A stretch of 64,000 nt of DNA from Anthopleura xanthogrammica (Eukaryota; Cnidaria; Anthozoa; Actiniaria; Actiniidae): assembly GCA_964019055.1 (NCBI GenBank), contig OZ025209.1:1120197-1184196 (forward strand), in the 5' to 3' direction. The translations under genes and the position numbers were made by a program. Positions within the stretch are counted from its first letter, which is position 1. Each line of letters begins with the position of its first letter. Below, one piece after another: positions 22,929 to 35,270 of this stretch. The notes under the pieces were generated by a model. The model did no database searches and had not been told where the DNA came from. It saw only the letters and a program-made list of their open reading frames with translations.

Positions 22929-23698
22929 GAACTAGACGCTCTTGGAGCGTTCACTGGGTTGCTGTGCAAGAGCTCGCCCACTCTCCAATCCTATATACTC
23001 TTTATTATTTCACACCAAAGTGTTCCTTTTGGGTTCAAAGTCCCCCTTTATTAAAAACATTTTAAATTCTAGTAAGGCATTAGTGTTGCGTTACTGACTT
23101 GTTAACGCGTATTAGATTTCTACTTGACCTACTAGCGTGTACCTACTAGCGTGTACCTACCTAGTACCGTGACTTTTCAAGACTAGCGGATGAAATAAAC
23201 ATATCTATTTGAGAATCGAAACTGTTCACTGCAAAACAAACGTTTTATCAATGTAAATACTCTTAGCCAAAATGTGTTTAACTGGTAATTTGTTTTTCCC
23301 TCAGTTTTTGTTTTCTGTAATTTCATAAATGGAAATATTCAACAAGGAGTCTTGGCAGTTCGCCCGGGGGGGGGGGGGGGGGGGGGTACCTCGGGTCGTT
23401 TCATACGGGGATGCTCCGCCCGGACTCTCGACCCCTTACCCTTTGATATGCCAAATTTCAGCAAAAAAGTACCCCTTTTATACACTTTTTTGCCTGAAAA
23501 GGTACCCCTTTCATATACTTTTGAAGAAAATCTACCCCTTTTTATACCAAAATTCACAAATTCGCACCCCTTTTCTATACCTGCGGCCTGAAAAACGTAC
23601 CCCTTTCAGGCAGAGCATCCCTGTATAGTCAATTATAGGGAGTACCCCCCCCCCCCCCCCCGGGGCAGTTCGCTTTCTTGTAGATCACTATCAGCTCA
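22929..23698. repeat. Dispersed repeat, copy B, split by a G-tract MITE
   Basis: The same 430-bp repeat as at 1529-1960, interrupted at GCAGTTCG by the 302-bp element 23363-23664. Confidence 0.75.
23363..23664. mobile_element. 302-bp MITE with G-tract terminal inverted repeats, 8-bp TSD
   Basis: The ends read CCCGGG and continue into 21 G on the left, with 17 C mirrored at the right end. Inside, GGGATGCTC lies near both ends in inverted orientation. The 8-bp GCAGTTCG is duplicated at 23355-23362 and 23665-23672, and occurs once at the empty site 1931-1938. An 8-bp duplication suits hAT-type elements. The interior has repeated TACCCCTTT words. A partial relative lies in the opposite orientation at 28118-28303. 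Confidence 0.85.
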
Positions 23699-24089
23699 AG
23701 TCGAGAGTGGCTGGGACAGAGCTATTGTTTTTTCCCGGACGGAAGTCGCATGAGTTGCATGATTTCAGGCCGAGAAAACGAAACTGAGTAATATTAATAA
23801 TGGTTTGGCATTGGTACTGTGCAACTATTGCTTGTGAGAACCACTGACACACGAAAGGAATACCTTAATTCAATCTTCCTGTGATTCCGAAGTCAGAACA
23901 AATTCTTAGCTCCTTTTTTCCTGCAATTTCCCCAAGAATCTTCTTCTTTATCCCCTCAATGCTTAGCTTATGTTTCTTTCTTTCTCTTCTCTTGTGTTTT
24001 GCACTCATTTTCTGTCAAAACAAGTATGTACAATATACTATCGACTTCCGTCCGGAAAAAACATTAGCTCGTTCCCAGCCTCTCTCGAC
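23699..24089. other. No gene seen
   Basis: An inverted pair, CAAGTCGAGAGTGGCTGGGA near 23697 and its complement near 24073, with TTTTTCCCGGACGGAAGTCG mirrored at about 24041-24061, suggests a foldback element of about 400 bp. No coding content is recognised. Confidence 0.5.
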
Positions 24090-25340
24090 TTGAAATCCGG
24101 CAATGGATAATAAGGCTGATATAGCTGATATATGACCTTTGCATTTGACCGCGGTGTTTGCCGGGATACGGGAAATTCCCATTCCCTGGGCTTTTATCCA
24201 AGTGTAAACGCAAAGAAAACCGTAGATAAAAGTGAGTGCATTTATGGCTAGTATTTACATTGGTCAAAAGTTAAAAATTTCAATAATGAATTAGCATTTC
24301 CCTACATTTTAGTTCTAAACTGTAATGTATATTTTCACACGTAGATAGTTCTTTTAAGCTTGTCCGACAATCAAATGATATTTTCATACTTCACTTCCTA
24401 TCTAAAAATATATATGGCTTGCTCAATATGCAGAACTGAAACACAGTTATTGTTCGGCCTAAAACGGGAAAAAATACTTAATTCTTATAGTTAAATAAAA
24501 AGAGCCCATTTTAGATAAAGTTGATAGGTGAAAATAAAATGAGAACAAATGGCTTCTTTGAGGGTGCCTTAGTTTGACTATATATTCCCCTATGTTTCCC
24601 TATGCTCACTATGCAGAACTAACGCTAACTTTTACATTGGCCTTTCATTTTATCTGAAATGCCGGGATACGGGAAATACCCAGTTCCAACCTGTTCCAAA
24701 GAGTTTTGTCTTTCAGTTTCTATCTTATGTAATTTTACACCATTAATTTTAGCATTTCCCTTCCCTGCTTGCAGAGTCTCCCGTGTAGACGAATCCTGGC
24801 AGAGAAGCATTTCCCTACATTTGAACTCTAAATATTTTCACACGCATATCAGCAGCCATGCATGGATATCCATAGTAATAAGGCTGACCGTGGTGTTTGC
24901 CGGGATACGGGAAATTCCCTTAACCCCGGACTTTTACCCAAGTGTAAACGCAGAGAAAAACGTAGAGAAAAGTGTGCGGATTTGGGGCTAGAATTTACAT
25001 CGGTCAAAAGTTAAAAATTTGAATAATAACTTAGCATTTCCCTCCATCTTATCTCTAAACTGTAATGTACATTTTCACATGTAGATAGTTCTTTCCAATT
25101 TGTCCGATAACCAATTTCATACTTCACTTCCTATCTAAAATATATATTATGTCTTGAAAGAACTTAAAAATATTACGAGAACTGAATGTTGGATGAACAA
25201 CTGAACCAAAAAGATTCTATTTTAAGCTCAAAATATCCCACTCTTGCCCACCCGATATATTCTTAACAAACGTCGAACTTCGCAAGAGCTCTACTCATTG
25301 AATTCACCAGCCGCGGTTAATAAGGTTCATATAAAACCTT
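24090..25340. repeat. Tandem/dispersed block of family-associated repeats, locus A
   Basis: Two or more diverged units sharing GTTTGCCGGGATACGGGAAA, AGTGTAAACGCA and GGTCAAAAGTTAAAAATTT. The part 24405-24590 matches 35105-35270, and 24600-25330 matches 42165-43000. This locus is continuous at 24580-24590, where locus B has a LINE, and therefore records the pre-insertion state. Confidence 0.75.
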
Positions 25341-25603
25341 TTATACCACTACAATAATAATAAATAATAAATATTAAATGATGAATAATAGTATGATTGA
25401 TGCGTGTATTGTATTGTATTGTATTGTGGCAGAGTTCCAACTCAAAACAAAAGAGGCCAGCTTACACTTCTTTGGGAAATACCATCCATAAATCAAACTT
25501 ATCATGTTAAGTTACAGTGCGAATTGAAAAACCGTTGAAACCGGAAATATTTCAGAAATCGTTTATCGTTCGTTGATCAATCTTAAACAATTTTCTAACT
25601 GCG

Positions 25604-25604
25604 A

Positions 25605-25667
<63 letters not shown>

Positions 25668-28097
25668 GTTTATTACATATATAGCGCTTTATATGCAATA
25701 CTCTAAAGCGCTTAAACATGTATAAGAAAACTAAAAATAAAATGTCCAAAAAAGTAGCATTAAATCATATGAAAAAAACATTTCTAAGCAAAACTATGAA
25801 AAATATCAAAAAATTAATGTATACATAATATCTACATTACTAAAATAAAGTCTTTAGGATATTTCTTAGAGGTGTTATAGATAAATATAAAGTGCCTAAA
25901 ATGATTGCTTAAATAAAAAAGTCTTTAAATGTTTCTTAAACATGTTAATGTTGGTTTCGGTTCTAAGATGATCTGGTAATTTGTTCCATAAATGGGGTAC
26001 TGTATAGGTGAAGCTTCTGCCCTCAAATGTCGTCTTTTTGACTTTTGGAATATGGAGAAAGTTTTTATTATCTGCTCTGGTTCTCTTATTTTCTCGCTTC
26101 TGTATTAGGTCAGTCAGATATGTAGGTACAACGCCATGGACACATTTGAAGGTTAAGAGCAGCATCTTGTATTCAATTCTGCTCTTGATAGGCAACCAGT
26201 GAAGATCATGAAGTACAGGGCTTATGTGTTCATACTTGTGCTTGTTTGATACTAGCCTTGCAGCAGCCTTTTGGACTCGGACTAAACTTTCCAACGTACT
26301 GTCTGGTAGACCATTGAGAATCTCATTGCTGCGCAGTAGTCTAGTTTCGATGTAATTAGAGAGTGAACCATAATCTTGGCAGCATCCTCAGTTATGCACT
26401 TCCTGATTTTATACATATTCTGTAGTTTAAAGAAACAACATTTTGCAGTGTTGTGAACATGATTCTTCAGACACATGGTAGTGTCCACCTCCACACCTAG
26501 CAGAGTGGTAGAAGCTGAGTTACAAACAGATTCGCTTCCAATCGTTAAAGATTGCAACTCAATATCAGGCCGACGAGGGCCATTTAAGACTAAAATGTCG
26601 GTCTTATCTTCATTTAACTTGAGCATATTATAGATCATCCAGTGTTTTATATCGTTGACAAGATGCTCCATCTTGGATGCGGTGACAAAGGTGTTATCTC
26701 TCTTGAAAGCCACGTATAGTTGGCAGTCATCAGCATAAATGTGAAAGCCAACATCATGTTTACTTGCTACTGAGGTCTCCAAGTGGCAACATATATGATG
26801 TGAATAGCTTGGGGCCTAGCACCGATCCCTGTGGAACCCCGTAACTGAGAGTGTAGGCCTCAGACATCTTTCCATTTGCAAGAACTCTAAACTTTCTGTC
26901 AGATAGATACGAGGTCAGCCATTCTCGGCATTTTCCAGTGATGCCTAAACGTCATTCTAGGCGATGTAGCAATATGCTATGGTCAATGGTGTCAAATGCT
27001 GCTCTACGATCTAGACACACGAGTAGTACAGCCATATTGTCGTCTAATGCCAGTAAAATATCGTTGTGAAGTCTGACCCAAGCAGTTTCGGTGGAATGGT
27101 ATTGTCTATATGCAGATTGCATTGTTTCATTGAGGTTGTTCCTCTCAATGTATTCTGTGATTTGATGGTCCACCACTTCCTCAATCAACTTGGAAATAAA
27201 TGCGAGATTTGATATTGGGCGATAGTCCTGCAAGTTCTCCTTGTCTATGACGATTTCTTTAAGATTGGTGTAAGTACAGCCTCTTTGAATTGAGTTGGCA
27301 TGACAGCTTGGTCGAGCGATAAATTGATGATTCTTGTAATGAGTGGTAAGAGTGGCACTAGATAGAGCTTCAGAATCTTTGTTGGTATCGGGTCAAGACT
27401 GCATGACTTAATTGTTGTTGGCCTTTCTTATCGCCTTCTCAACGTCCTCTTCACTAACGGAGGAGAAACTGTCCATCTTGAGCAGTTATTGCGATCAATA
27501 AAAGGCCGAGGAGATGGATGTAGCTGAAGCTTTACACGGATCTTGGCAATTCTATCTGTAAAGAAAGCAGCAAAGCTGTTCGCCAGAATCAAAGGATCGT
27601 TGTGAACTGGAAGCTGAGTATCGGTTGCTCGGTGAAGAAGTTTATTAAGTACAGAGTACAAAGCCTTTTGGTCACCAGCACAGGTTTCAATTTTATCATG
27701 GTAGAACTTCCGACGAGTTAAAATAAGCAAATCACAATAATGATCAGACTGTTCCTTGAAGAGGCATGCATCCTCAGATGTTCCAGTGCGCCTGTATCTC
27801 CGTTCTAATTTTCTCCTTTTCTTCTTTTCTTCTTGTAACTCCGGTGTAAACCATTCAGCAGAAGGACGAGTTATGATTTCTTTGCTCTTTAAAGGGGCGT
27901 GCTTATCCACAATATCTTGCAAAGTTCGATTATAATCACTGGTGAGGTCGTCCACGGAGTTTAAGGGGTGCAGGTTAGCAACGGCTGTAGTTAAATCTTG
28001 CAATAACGCATCCACATCGATATTGCTAGGTAGCCATGTTTCCGTAACTGCTATAATATCACAGTCATGGTCCACAGCATGCTCTTTAACTTTTAAA
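25604..28097 (-). pseudogene. CR1/L2-like LINE, internally deleted and frameshifted
   Basis: On the minus strand the fragment 28075-27428 has an endonuclease start (IIAVTETWLPSN) joined almost directly to the post-endonuclease linker (KHAPLKSKEI), so most of the endonuclease is deleted. RT pieces follow: 27233-26952 with AAFDTIDH, then 26782-26282 with the YADD box (FHIYADDCQLY). The C-terminal HWLPIKSR segment ends near 25896. The 3' UTR carries an AGCGCTTTAT motif and the element ends in an AAT microsatellite (25604-25667). Several frame changes show that it is inactive. Confidence 0.85.
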
Positions 28098-28117
28098 CCA
28101 TTTTAAATCAAAGATCG

Positions 28118-28303
28118 ACTGTTTCGGGGGGTGGGGTACTCCCCATAATGGACTATACGGGGATGCTCGTGTAGCAAAGGGGTGGAAATTTGTGAGTTTT
28201 GGTAAAAATAAGGGTAGATTTTCGTCAAAGGTATATGAAAGGGGTACCTTTTCAGGCAAAAAGGTATATAAAAGGGGTACTTTTTGAAAAACCTGAGGGG
28301 CTC
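28118..28303 (-). mobile_element. Partial relative of the G-tract MITE
   Basis: It carries GGGGTACTCCCCATAATGGA, ACGGGGATGCTC and repeated AAAGGGGTA words, in the order and opposite orientation of 23363-23664. Only one terminal region is clear and the G-tract is short. Confidence 0.65.
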
Positions 28304-28430
28304 CAGCCTGTCAAGGTTAAAACTAGTAATTAGAGACAGCGCAGTCAAGCGCCTGACACAGTCTAGTAACTCATTGTAAACAACATTCTGAAAGGCTACT
28401 CTTGTATATGAAGTATGACTGTCTTCCAAT

Positions 28431-29140
28431 CTGCGTCTGCGTCTGCGTCTGCGTCCAGTTGCATTGGCTCCCTGTAAAGTATCGTGTCACCTACAAGATT
28501 GCTCTGATCGTCTTCAAAGCTCTAAATGGCCTTGCTCCAAAGTACGTTGAGGACATGCTCACTGTCAAGCAGCCTGGTCGCTACCTCCTGAGATCAGGCA
28601 CTGAGTGTTTGCTTTTGATCCCGAAAACAAGATGCAAGACCTTGGGAGATAGGGCCTTTAGTCATTCGGCCCCAACTATTTGGAACAATCTTCCAATGGA
28701 GATTCGACAAAGCTGCTCTATCGAACAGTTTAAATCAAGACTTAAAACTCATTTATTTAGGGACGCTTTTAGATCTAATTAGACAAGTAGACTATGACTT
28801 ACATATATATATTCATATATATTTCACATTTTATATTTTATTTCGTAGATGGTATATATATTATATATATTATATATACATATATAGATCCAATCCGGGG
28901 CTTGGTAGTTGCGCGCGTTACGTTGGTGAGCGCGGTTGCTGAGTCTTGGATTTGGTCTATATTATTTTTATACTTAAACTATTTTATTTTATTTTTATTT
29001 TTATTAGATTTAAAAATAATTGTAGGATTTTTGTTTTTAATTTTCTTAATAGGGTTTTTCTCTGGACATTTCATATAAAGCGCTTTAGAATATTTTGATA
29101 GTTTTAGCGCTATACAAATTTCATAATTATTATTTATTAT
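28431..29140 (+). pseudogene. LINE 3' fragment (CR1/L2-like), plus strand
   Basis: Starting abruptly after a (CTGCGT)n run at 28431-28455, the frame encodes QLHWLPVKYRVTYK, LNGLAPKYVEDML and WNNLPMEIRQS, ending at 28782. That is the conserved C-terminal part of the RT protein. The 3' UTR has AGCGCTTTAG and ends in ATT repeats near 29140. It is 5'-truncated. Confidence 0.85.
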
Positions 29141-31029
29141 TGTCTGCTAATTATTTTCAATCATCTTTCCAACCTTGAGACTATGATGTCACACGTCATA
29201 AGTAGCATTTAACATCACAATGCCATATTAACATCACAATGCTATGTTAGCAAACATGAAATATATATAAATTTGAAATATCCCTTGCGGTAAAATACTC
29301 GATCTTTATACAGCCGATTAAAAAACGCCGCTCTGCCATGCACTAATGATAAATTAAGAAAACAAATTGAAGGGACGTGACCAAGGGCTATAAGAAAGTT
29401 CTGGAACTTATAGAATACCAACCATGCATGTTGAGGCTTGTAAAGCGCATTCTTGGTAATTTGTAAATACAATTTTACACACACACACCAAAAAAAAAAC
29501 CCGAATAAATAACAATTTATTGGTAATGATGATTAGACTATTATAAATGTGGCATTGCTCGTGTGAAACGCTGATTCAGTCTAATTATCATTACCAATAC
29601 TACTATTCGATAAACAATAAGATCACAAAAGAATTCGTACATTTTTGTTCAACAGCACGAGATTTCGAAAATGTTCGTTTTGACTGACTGACTGACTACA
29701 ATAATGTTGGCTATAAGATATGCACTGTAAAGCAAAATAATATATCGATTTTCATATTCCCATAATAATTTGCGTCTTTGCATGGGTGGCAGCGACGAGA
29801 AAAAACCGTTACTACCATGAAGATGGAAAAAAATCGAAGAAAAAAAACACATCTAAATTGACACTTCTGCTGATGCGTCAATCTGAATTTGCAAAAACCA
29901 GAAAGAAAGAAATTTGAACAGCTTCATGAGTTAATGCGATGACATTTCTAAGGCCGTGTTTACACTCGTACAAATTACTGAGGTAGAAGGGTAACCATAC
30001 CTTGGTTAACATTTATTGTGTGTGAACGCCAACAAAACCATTAGTAAAATACCATTCAAGATAATAGAAAGTTTACCTCGATTTACTCTTCTATCCCGCA
30101 TGGTTAAGAACAGTAACCGACGGTACGATAATTATTTATGCGTATCTTTTCGTGGAATACGAGTGGTTTTATTTGCATTACAATGATGCATGGTAGCGCT
30201 CTCTGAACATGAAAACTAAACTCAGCGCCGTCTCAGTCTTCTTCATGCCGGTATTTTTGAATTCCGCAAATTTTTTTCTGATTAGACAACTAAGGTCATT
30301 TTAGCATGTGTAAACAATTAACCTTTGAACTATGGTTATGAAAAATAACCTCGACTTTTTAAACCCGTAGTAAACGTCCAAGTAAGTCCATACACCAAAC
30401 GTTTCATTTTCCCATGCGTGTGGAATTAGCTATATAACTCTGATTAAACTGATACTGGATTTTTTCACCGATAATAGTAAATGAAGTACTCTGCATATAC
30501 ACGAAAAGTTTTGAATTTTGAAATAATTGTCTTTCTAGTTGCCTCCAAAACACAATGCATTTTGGTGATGTGAGAGTCTTGGAAGAAAAAAATGAGATAC
30601 ACAGTGGATGTAAGAAAAAAGAAGAGAGCAAATTTGCTTACTGAATTGGCTTTATCATGCAGGTTTGAGTCACCGACCAGTTATAGTACAGCGAAAACTG
30701 TACTAGTCAAATCCACATACCAGAATTGTTTTATGTATATTCAAAAAGAACAGTACTGAAATATCTTTCGGGGATTTTGCGTTTTGCAAGCGGGAGCATT
30801 CATTGTGTTGTTTCGCTTGGTCTAGTTGGTCAGAAGCTGCCTTGACATGTCGAAAGGTGCGCGGATCAAGCCCTGAACGATTCATGTATTAAATTTGTTA
30901 TTGACGTTCATATTTTTCTTCGAATATTATACTTAATTGATCTTATATCACCGAAATTACAATCATTTATCATTAATTGATAATAAATTTAAGATCTGGC
31001 AATAACTTTTAAAAAGCCGCTAAATCGGA
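29141..31029. other. Gene-free AT-rich stretch
   Basis: I find no credible exon. A mirrored pair around GTTTACAC (near 29955 and 30310) hints at a decayed TIR element, and there is a long inverted pair around GATGATTAGACTATTATAAA and ATTGGTAATG near 29520-29600. Confidence 0.4.
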
Positions 31030-31730
31030 AAACCCTATTACCTACAAAGCCTTGAACGATTTAGCACCATGTTATATTAGAAATCTTATCTCGCCATATA
31101 AGCCTGCTCGTTCTCTTCGCTCTTCCACAAAGAATTTACTAGAAACTCGCAGTTATAATCTTAAGACGTATGGCTATAGAGCCTTCTCAATTAATGCTCC
31201 ATAAATTTGGAATTCACTTCCGCTATTAACATTAGGATTAGTCAGTCTGTTGATATTTTTAAGAAACAGCTTAAGACGTACTTATTTAGGTTAGCTTATT
31301 TTAATTAAGTATAGATTTTACTAGAGAAAGTAGTTATGTGATAGATAAAACATGAGCGGAATACCTTTATGAGGATTTAAAATGGCGAGCCGCAGCCGCA
31401 GGCTTTTTAGCCCCATAAAGGTCGGACGCGAATGTTTTATCTCACTTATCAAAGGCTTAGGATAGTTAGGTCATGTGTTACTTAAATTTTCAAGATATAA
31501 GCACTTTTCGCCGAGAAAATCTTAGTTAAAGTTGTATGCAAATCAGGACGAATCTCTTGCCGATTTAAAAACTCGGTCATGGTTGTGATTTTCTATTCAG
31601 TGTGTTTGGCCTTATGAATATTAATGAATTTGATAAATATATATATATTTTAGCATAATAGGTTTTAGTTGTTTGATTACCAGGAAAGGCGCTTTATAAA
31701 TAATAAAGTTATTATTATTATTATGACTGA
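31030..31730 (+). pseudogene. Decayed LINE 3' fragment, plus strand
   Basis: The reading ITYKALNDLAPCYI, RSLRSSTKNLLETRSYNL and YGYRAFS is typical of a CR1/L2-like C-terminus, broken by a stop before IWNSLP and by frame changes after it. The tail AGGAAAGGCGCTTTATAAAT followed by ATT repeats marks the 3' end. Confidence 0.75.
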
Positions 31731-32126
31731 TTAAGTCTCAGACCAAAAATCTTCGAAAACTCCAACATTAAACAGATTAGAAACTCCACTAATTCCAGAG
31801 AAGAAACCACAACCGTAAGATTGAGTTGGGGATTCGACAAACTAGCAAAAAACATAAGTTAAAGCTCACAAAATAGCGAAAAAATCACTGGAACAGCGGT
31901 GAGTTCGTGCGACCGTGACGGCGCTTACAATAAACGATTTCTGGAATATTTCTGGGTGCCCACGGTTTTTCGATTCGCACTGTAAAACTTTCTTTGTAAT
32001 TGTAGTTATTTTCTCTTATATTTGCATATGTTATCCACACTATACTGATATATAACCTATACCGAATCATTTGACCAACACTGGTACTGAAGATGGCAGA
32101 TGAAATGCCGAAACATGTTTACGTAC

Positions 32127-32805
32127 ACTTTAGGTGTTTCATCTCTGTTCGCGAGCAGCCGTACCGAACATTTTTGAACGGCCGTTTGACCAGCTTGATT
32201 TTCATCAAATTCACAGACAATGTTGCACTTATAGTCTGAAATTTATAAAACATGTAATTTCTAATTTGTTGCAAAAATTGCGGATTTATAAGAGAAACAT
32301 TAAATTCAAAGAAACCTAATTTCCGAGCGATTACGATGGCACCTAGAAAAATCAAAAGTACTACGATAAACTATGAGATATAGCAAATAACATATCTGAA
32401 AACCAAAAATTTTTTGAACTTGTGATTCTGTGCGTGTACGAACACACACGTAAATGGCCCATTTTTTAGAAATAAAAGTTCCATTTCTGAGCCTCAAATT
32501 TACTGCGAAAGATTTGTTTGGCTTATAAGATAAGACTGTGGAAGTATGAAGGAATTTCTCTTGGTAGTTTTGGAGATTCGATTTTGTCAAAGAAATTGCA
32601 GTTTATGTGCGTAGTTTGTGTGTGTTCTTACACGCACAGAATCACAAGTTCAACATTTAAAAAAAAAATTAAATTTTCTTGGTTTTCAGATATGTTATTT
32701 GCTATATCTCATAGTTTATCGTAGTACTTTTGAGTAAGCTGGTCAAACGGCCGTTCAAAAATGTTCGGTACGGCTGCTCGCGAACAGAGATGAAACACTT
32801 TAAAG
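32127..32805. mobile_element. Large foldback element with long, interrupted arms (about 680 bp)
   Basis: The outer arms, about 70 bp, are inverted copies: GTTTCATCTCTGTTCGCGAG near 32135 and its complement near 32782, continuing through CGGCCGTTTGACCAGCTT. The inner arms, about 100 bp (ACGATAAACTATGAGATATA at 32362 and mirrored near 32715), are adjacent to the outer arm on the right but separated from it by about 150 bp on the left. One side has therefore gained or lost sequence. No coding content. Confidence 0.8.
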
Positions 32806-33486
32806 GAGTCGTTATTTATTTAAAAATACTTAAAATTACTTACCTTGTAGAAATGGTGAACGACAAAGGAAGATGAAGAACCCTCGCTAACTCGCACTAT
32901 TTCTTTGCTTCCGCCTTGGCTTGGGGAAAAAATTGAAAAGGTAAAATTGCCGTAAACCGTTCCAAAGTAAATATAGTATTTATAAAAGTTACAAAACTCT
33001 TGAAGTTCTCGCTTTCGGATTGTGAACGTAAATTCCATTCATCAGCTCCAATAGAGAATTATTTATCGAACTGAATGTTTTACAATAAAGAATATTATCT
33101 TCTTTTGTTAAACAACTCCAAGAAATTCGTATTCCGCGAGACAGTTCTAGCATTATATACCGAGTTCAACAAACATGGGACAAAATTTATGTAATAATAA
33201 CCTCGTAGAATAGGCGAACGACAAAGGCAGATGAAATGTTGTATTATTTTTGTAAAGGAAATTCAACTCACCTCGAATCTGATCGATGCAAACCCTCTGG
33301 ATGATACGCAGTTATATGAGACGCATGGACGGATTTCCGAGAAAATCGATGACGTTACTTCAATATCCATCTTGGCTGACTAATTTGTGAATTTCTCAAG
33401 TACCCACCGAACGTACCCACGCACGGTGCGTATTTATTTTGCGTAAAGGAAGCTATGCCCCTGCTTGGGCTACCTGCGAACACACC
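32806..33486. other. No gene; two similar splice-donor-like blocks
   Basis: On the minus strand, 32880-32845 reads toward CTACAAG/GTAAGT. A second, similar block near 33235-33200 shares the order TTTGTCGTTCGCC and ATTCTACGAG/GT. They resemble the putative 5' exon at 48442-48540 only loosely. Confidence 0.3.
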
Positions 33487-33825
33487 ACTTCACATGAGTC
33501 GTACGCATTAAAATCAATGAATAATAAGGCGGTCTTCTTAATTTTATATTGATTAGGTTCGGCTCATGTGAAGTTCGAAGTTCGAAGAAAGCTGTGTAAT
33601 TGGTGATTAACGTACAGTCCAATTAACTCAAAAGAAAAAAAATGAAATCAGTGCAGACCCGTAGCGTGGACTTCGGACGAGGGGGGTGCGTTATGGAAAG
33701 AACGCGGTAAGTACCTAGTCGAGAGGCTGTAAAGTTTTGAATTTTTAGCCTTACTTGTACGTGGTCAAGGCCAATTTCAACAACTATTTAGTTTTAAAAA
33801 TGTTTCTAAATATATCTCATGACGT
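33487..33825. repeat. Dispersed repeat, copy 2 (see 12764-13085)
   Basis: It begins CTTCACATGAGTCGTACGC and shares GTGCAG, CCCGTAGCGTGGACTTCG and TACGTGGTCAAGGCCAATTT with the first copy. Confidence 0.75.
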
Positions 33826-35104
33826 GGCCATATACCAGATCAATAAAACATTGCTAATGATGAACCTTTTAACAAGTTTTTTATTACTCGTTAAAGAGTG
33901 TGGGAGACCACACCCCCGCATCCCCGCATCCCCGAGCATACGGGCCTGCAGTATCTACTGTATACCATATTATGCTTACTATTATTTCACGGGCCAAGTA
34001 AAATCACTCTATGGCCTTTTCATGTCATTAGTCATTAAACGGCAAAGATACGTTCCAAAATCTGTCGAACAAGTTCGATAGCAATTAAAGCCATGCATTA
34101 TTACATACGTATTTAATCCTTAAATCTTAGCAAACTGTAGCCTAAGGAAAGCTGACAAATTACGCAACAAAGAAAGACTATGCTTGTCTAGCAAACATTA
34201 TTATTTGCTTGTTCGATATTAAATGTTATTATAATGGGAAGTTTATACATGGCGCATTACTTCATGAGTACTCATTGCGCAATACAATCTTGTAGTCAAT
34301 AACTTATCACTGTTACTGAGCATTATCGATAAATTGTCATACAGCTTATTATTAGGATTTAACTACTAATGTAATTAGTATGTCAATTGGACAATGCCTG
34401 TTGTTATTTAAATAGTTCAACAGGTCCTTTAATATCTCCTATCTAGAAGGCATGGTCTATGGTTTAAAATTCTTGTCCAAGAAAACTATAAGGTCTAACC
34501 ATTTAAAAAAAGGCAGCACGTTCTACTGTTACGGATCTACATTGTTGCTGAAACGCTACTTGGGGGAGCTCTAAAATGCCTTGTATGTACGTTTGCCTGT
34601 TCAACCACCCGCCTTTTTTATTCCCATGTTAAAAAAATGGCTCGGACTCCTTTCACCATAACTGATAACTGACAGCAGCATCAACAATCAAAGAGGCCAT
34701 AGTAATAAATGCAAGTTCTGGGTTATCTTTTGCTGCATATATACATTTTATTATATGAAATAGAGTGTGATATTGAGTGACATCAAAATGATAAAATTGA
34801 TATCCCCACTCCCACCAGTGGCCAGTGGGGATACGATTTATATCAACACTGGTGGTGACAAATTTCGACTTTTTGCTCAGCTTCTCAAATTCTCCATTAT
34901 TTTTCATTGAAGATTTCATATGATAAATAGAACATTACATGGACGCTGCACTCACTCGTGCGAGATAATATCAACACTCGAAGATAAAATTCGTATCTCC
35001 GCGCGACCATGTAATATCCTATATATCACAGAAGGAGGCAAAGTCGTTCGCGTTCATCTTTATCAACATTAGTGCACCTTATAGTTTTCCTGTGTAGTTT
35101 TCCT
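33826..35104. other. No clear gene; remnant of the repeat-protein 3' flank at 34400-34500
   Basis: The words CAACAGGTCCTTTAAT, GGCATGGTCTATGGTTTAAA and TCTTGTCCA correspond to 44390-44660 and 16340-16400. A short minus-strand open frame at 34653-34919 resembles nothing I know and is not called as a gene. Confidence 0.45.
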
Positions 35105-35270
35105 TGGCTTGCTCAATATGCAGAACTGAAACACGGTTATTGTTTTTCCTAAAACGGGAAAAAATACTTAATTCTTATAGTTAAATAAAAAGAGCCCATT
35201 TCAAATAAAGTTGATAGGTGAAAATAAAATAAAATGGCTTTTTCGAGGATGCCTTAGTTTGACTATATAT
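35105..35270. repeat. Family-associated repeat, locus B left part
   Basis: It matches 24405-24590, including AATATGCAGAACTGAAACAC and AAAAAATACTTAATTCTTAT, and breaks at GACTATATAT where a LINE begins. The match resumes at about 42159. Confidence 0.8.

Noticed and set aside
23329..23628. Gly-rich open frames
   Set aside because: They read through the poly-G end of the MITE and its TACCCC repeats.
29953..30375. TIR transposon around GTTTACAC words
   Set aside because: The inverted match is short and imperfect, and no target duplication is visible.
34653..34919. 88-residue minus-strand frame as a gene
   Set aside because: No family, splice or start context; low-information sequence between repeats.
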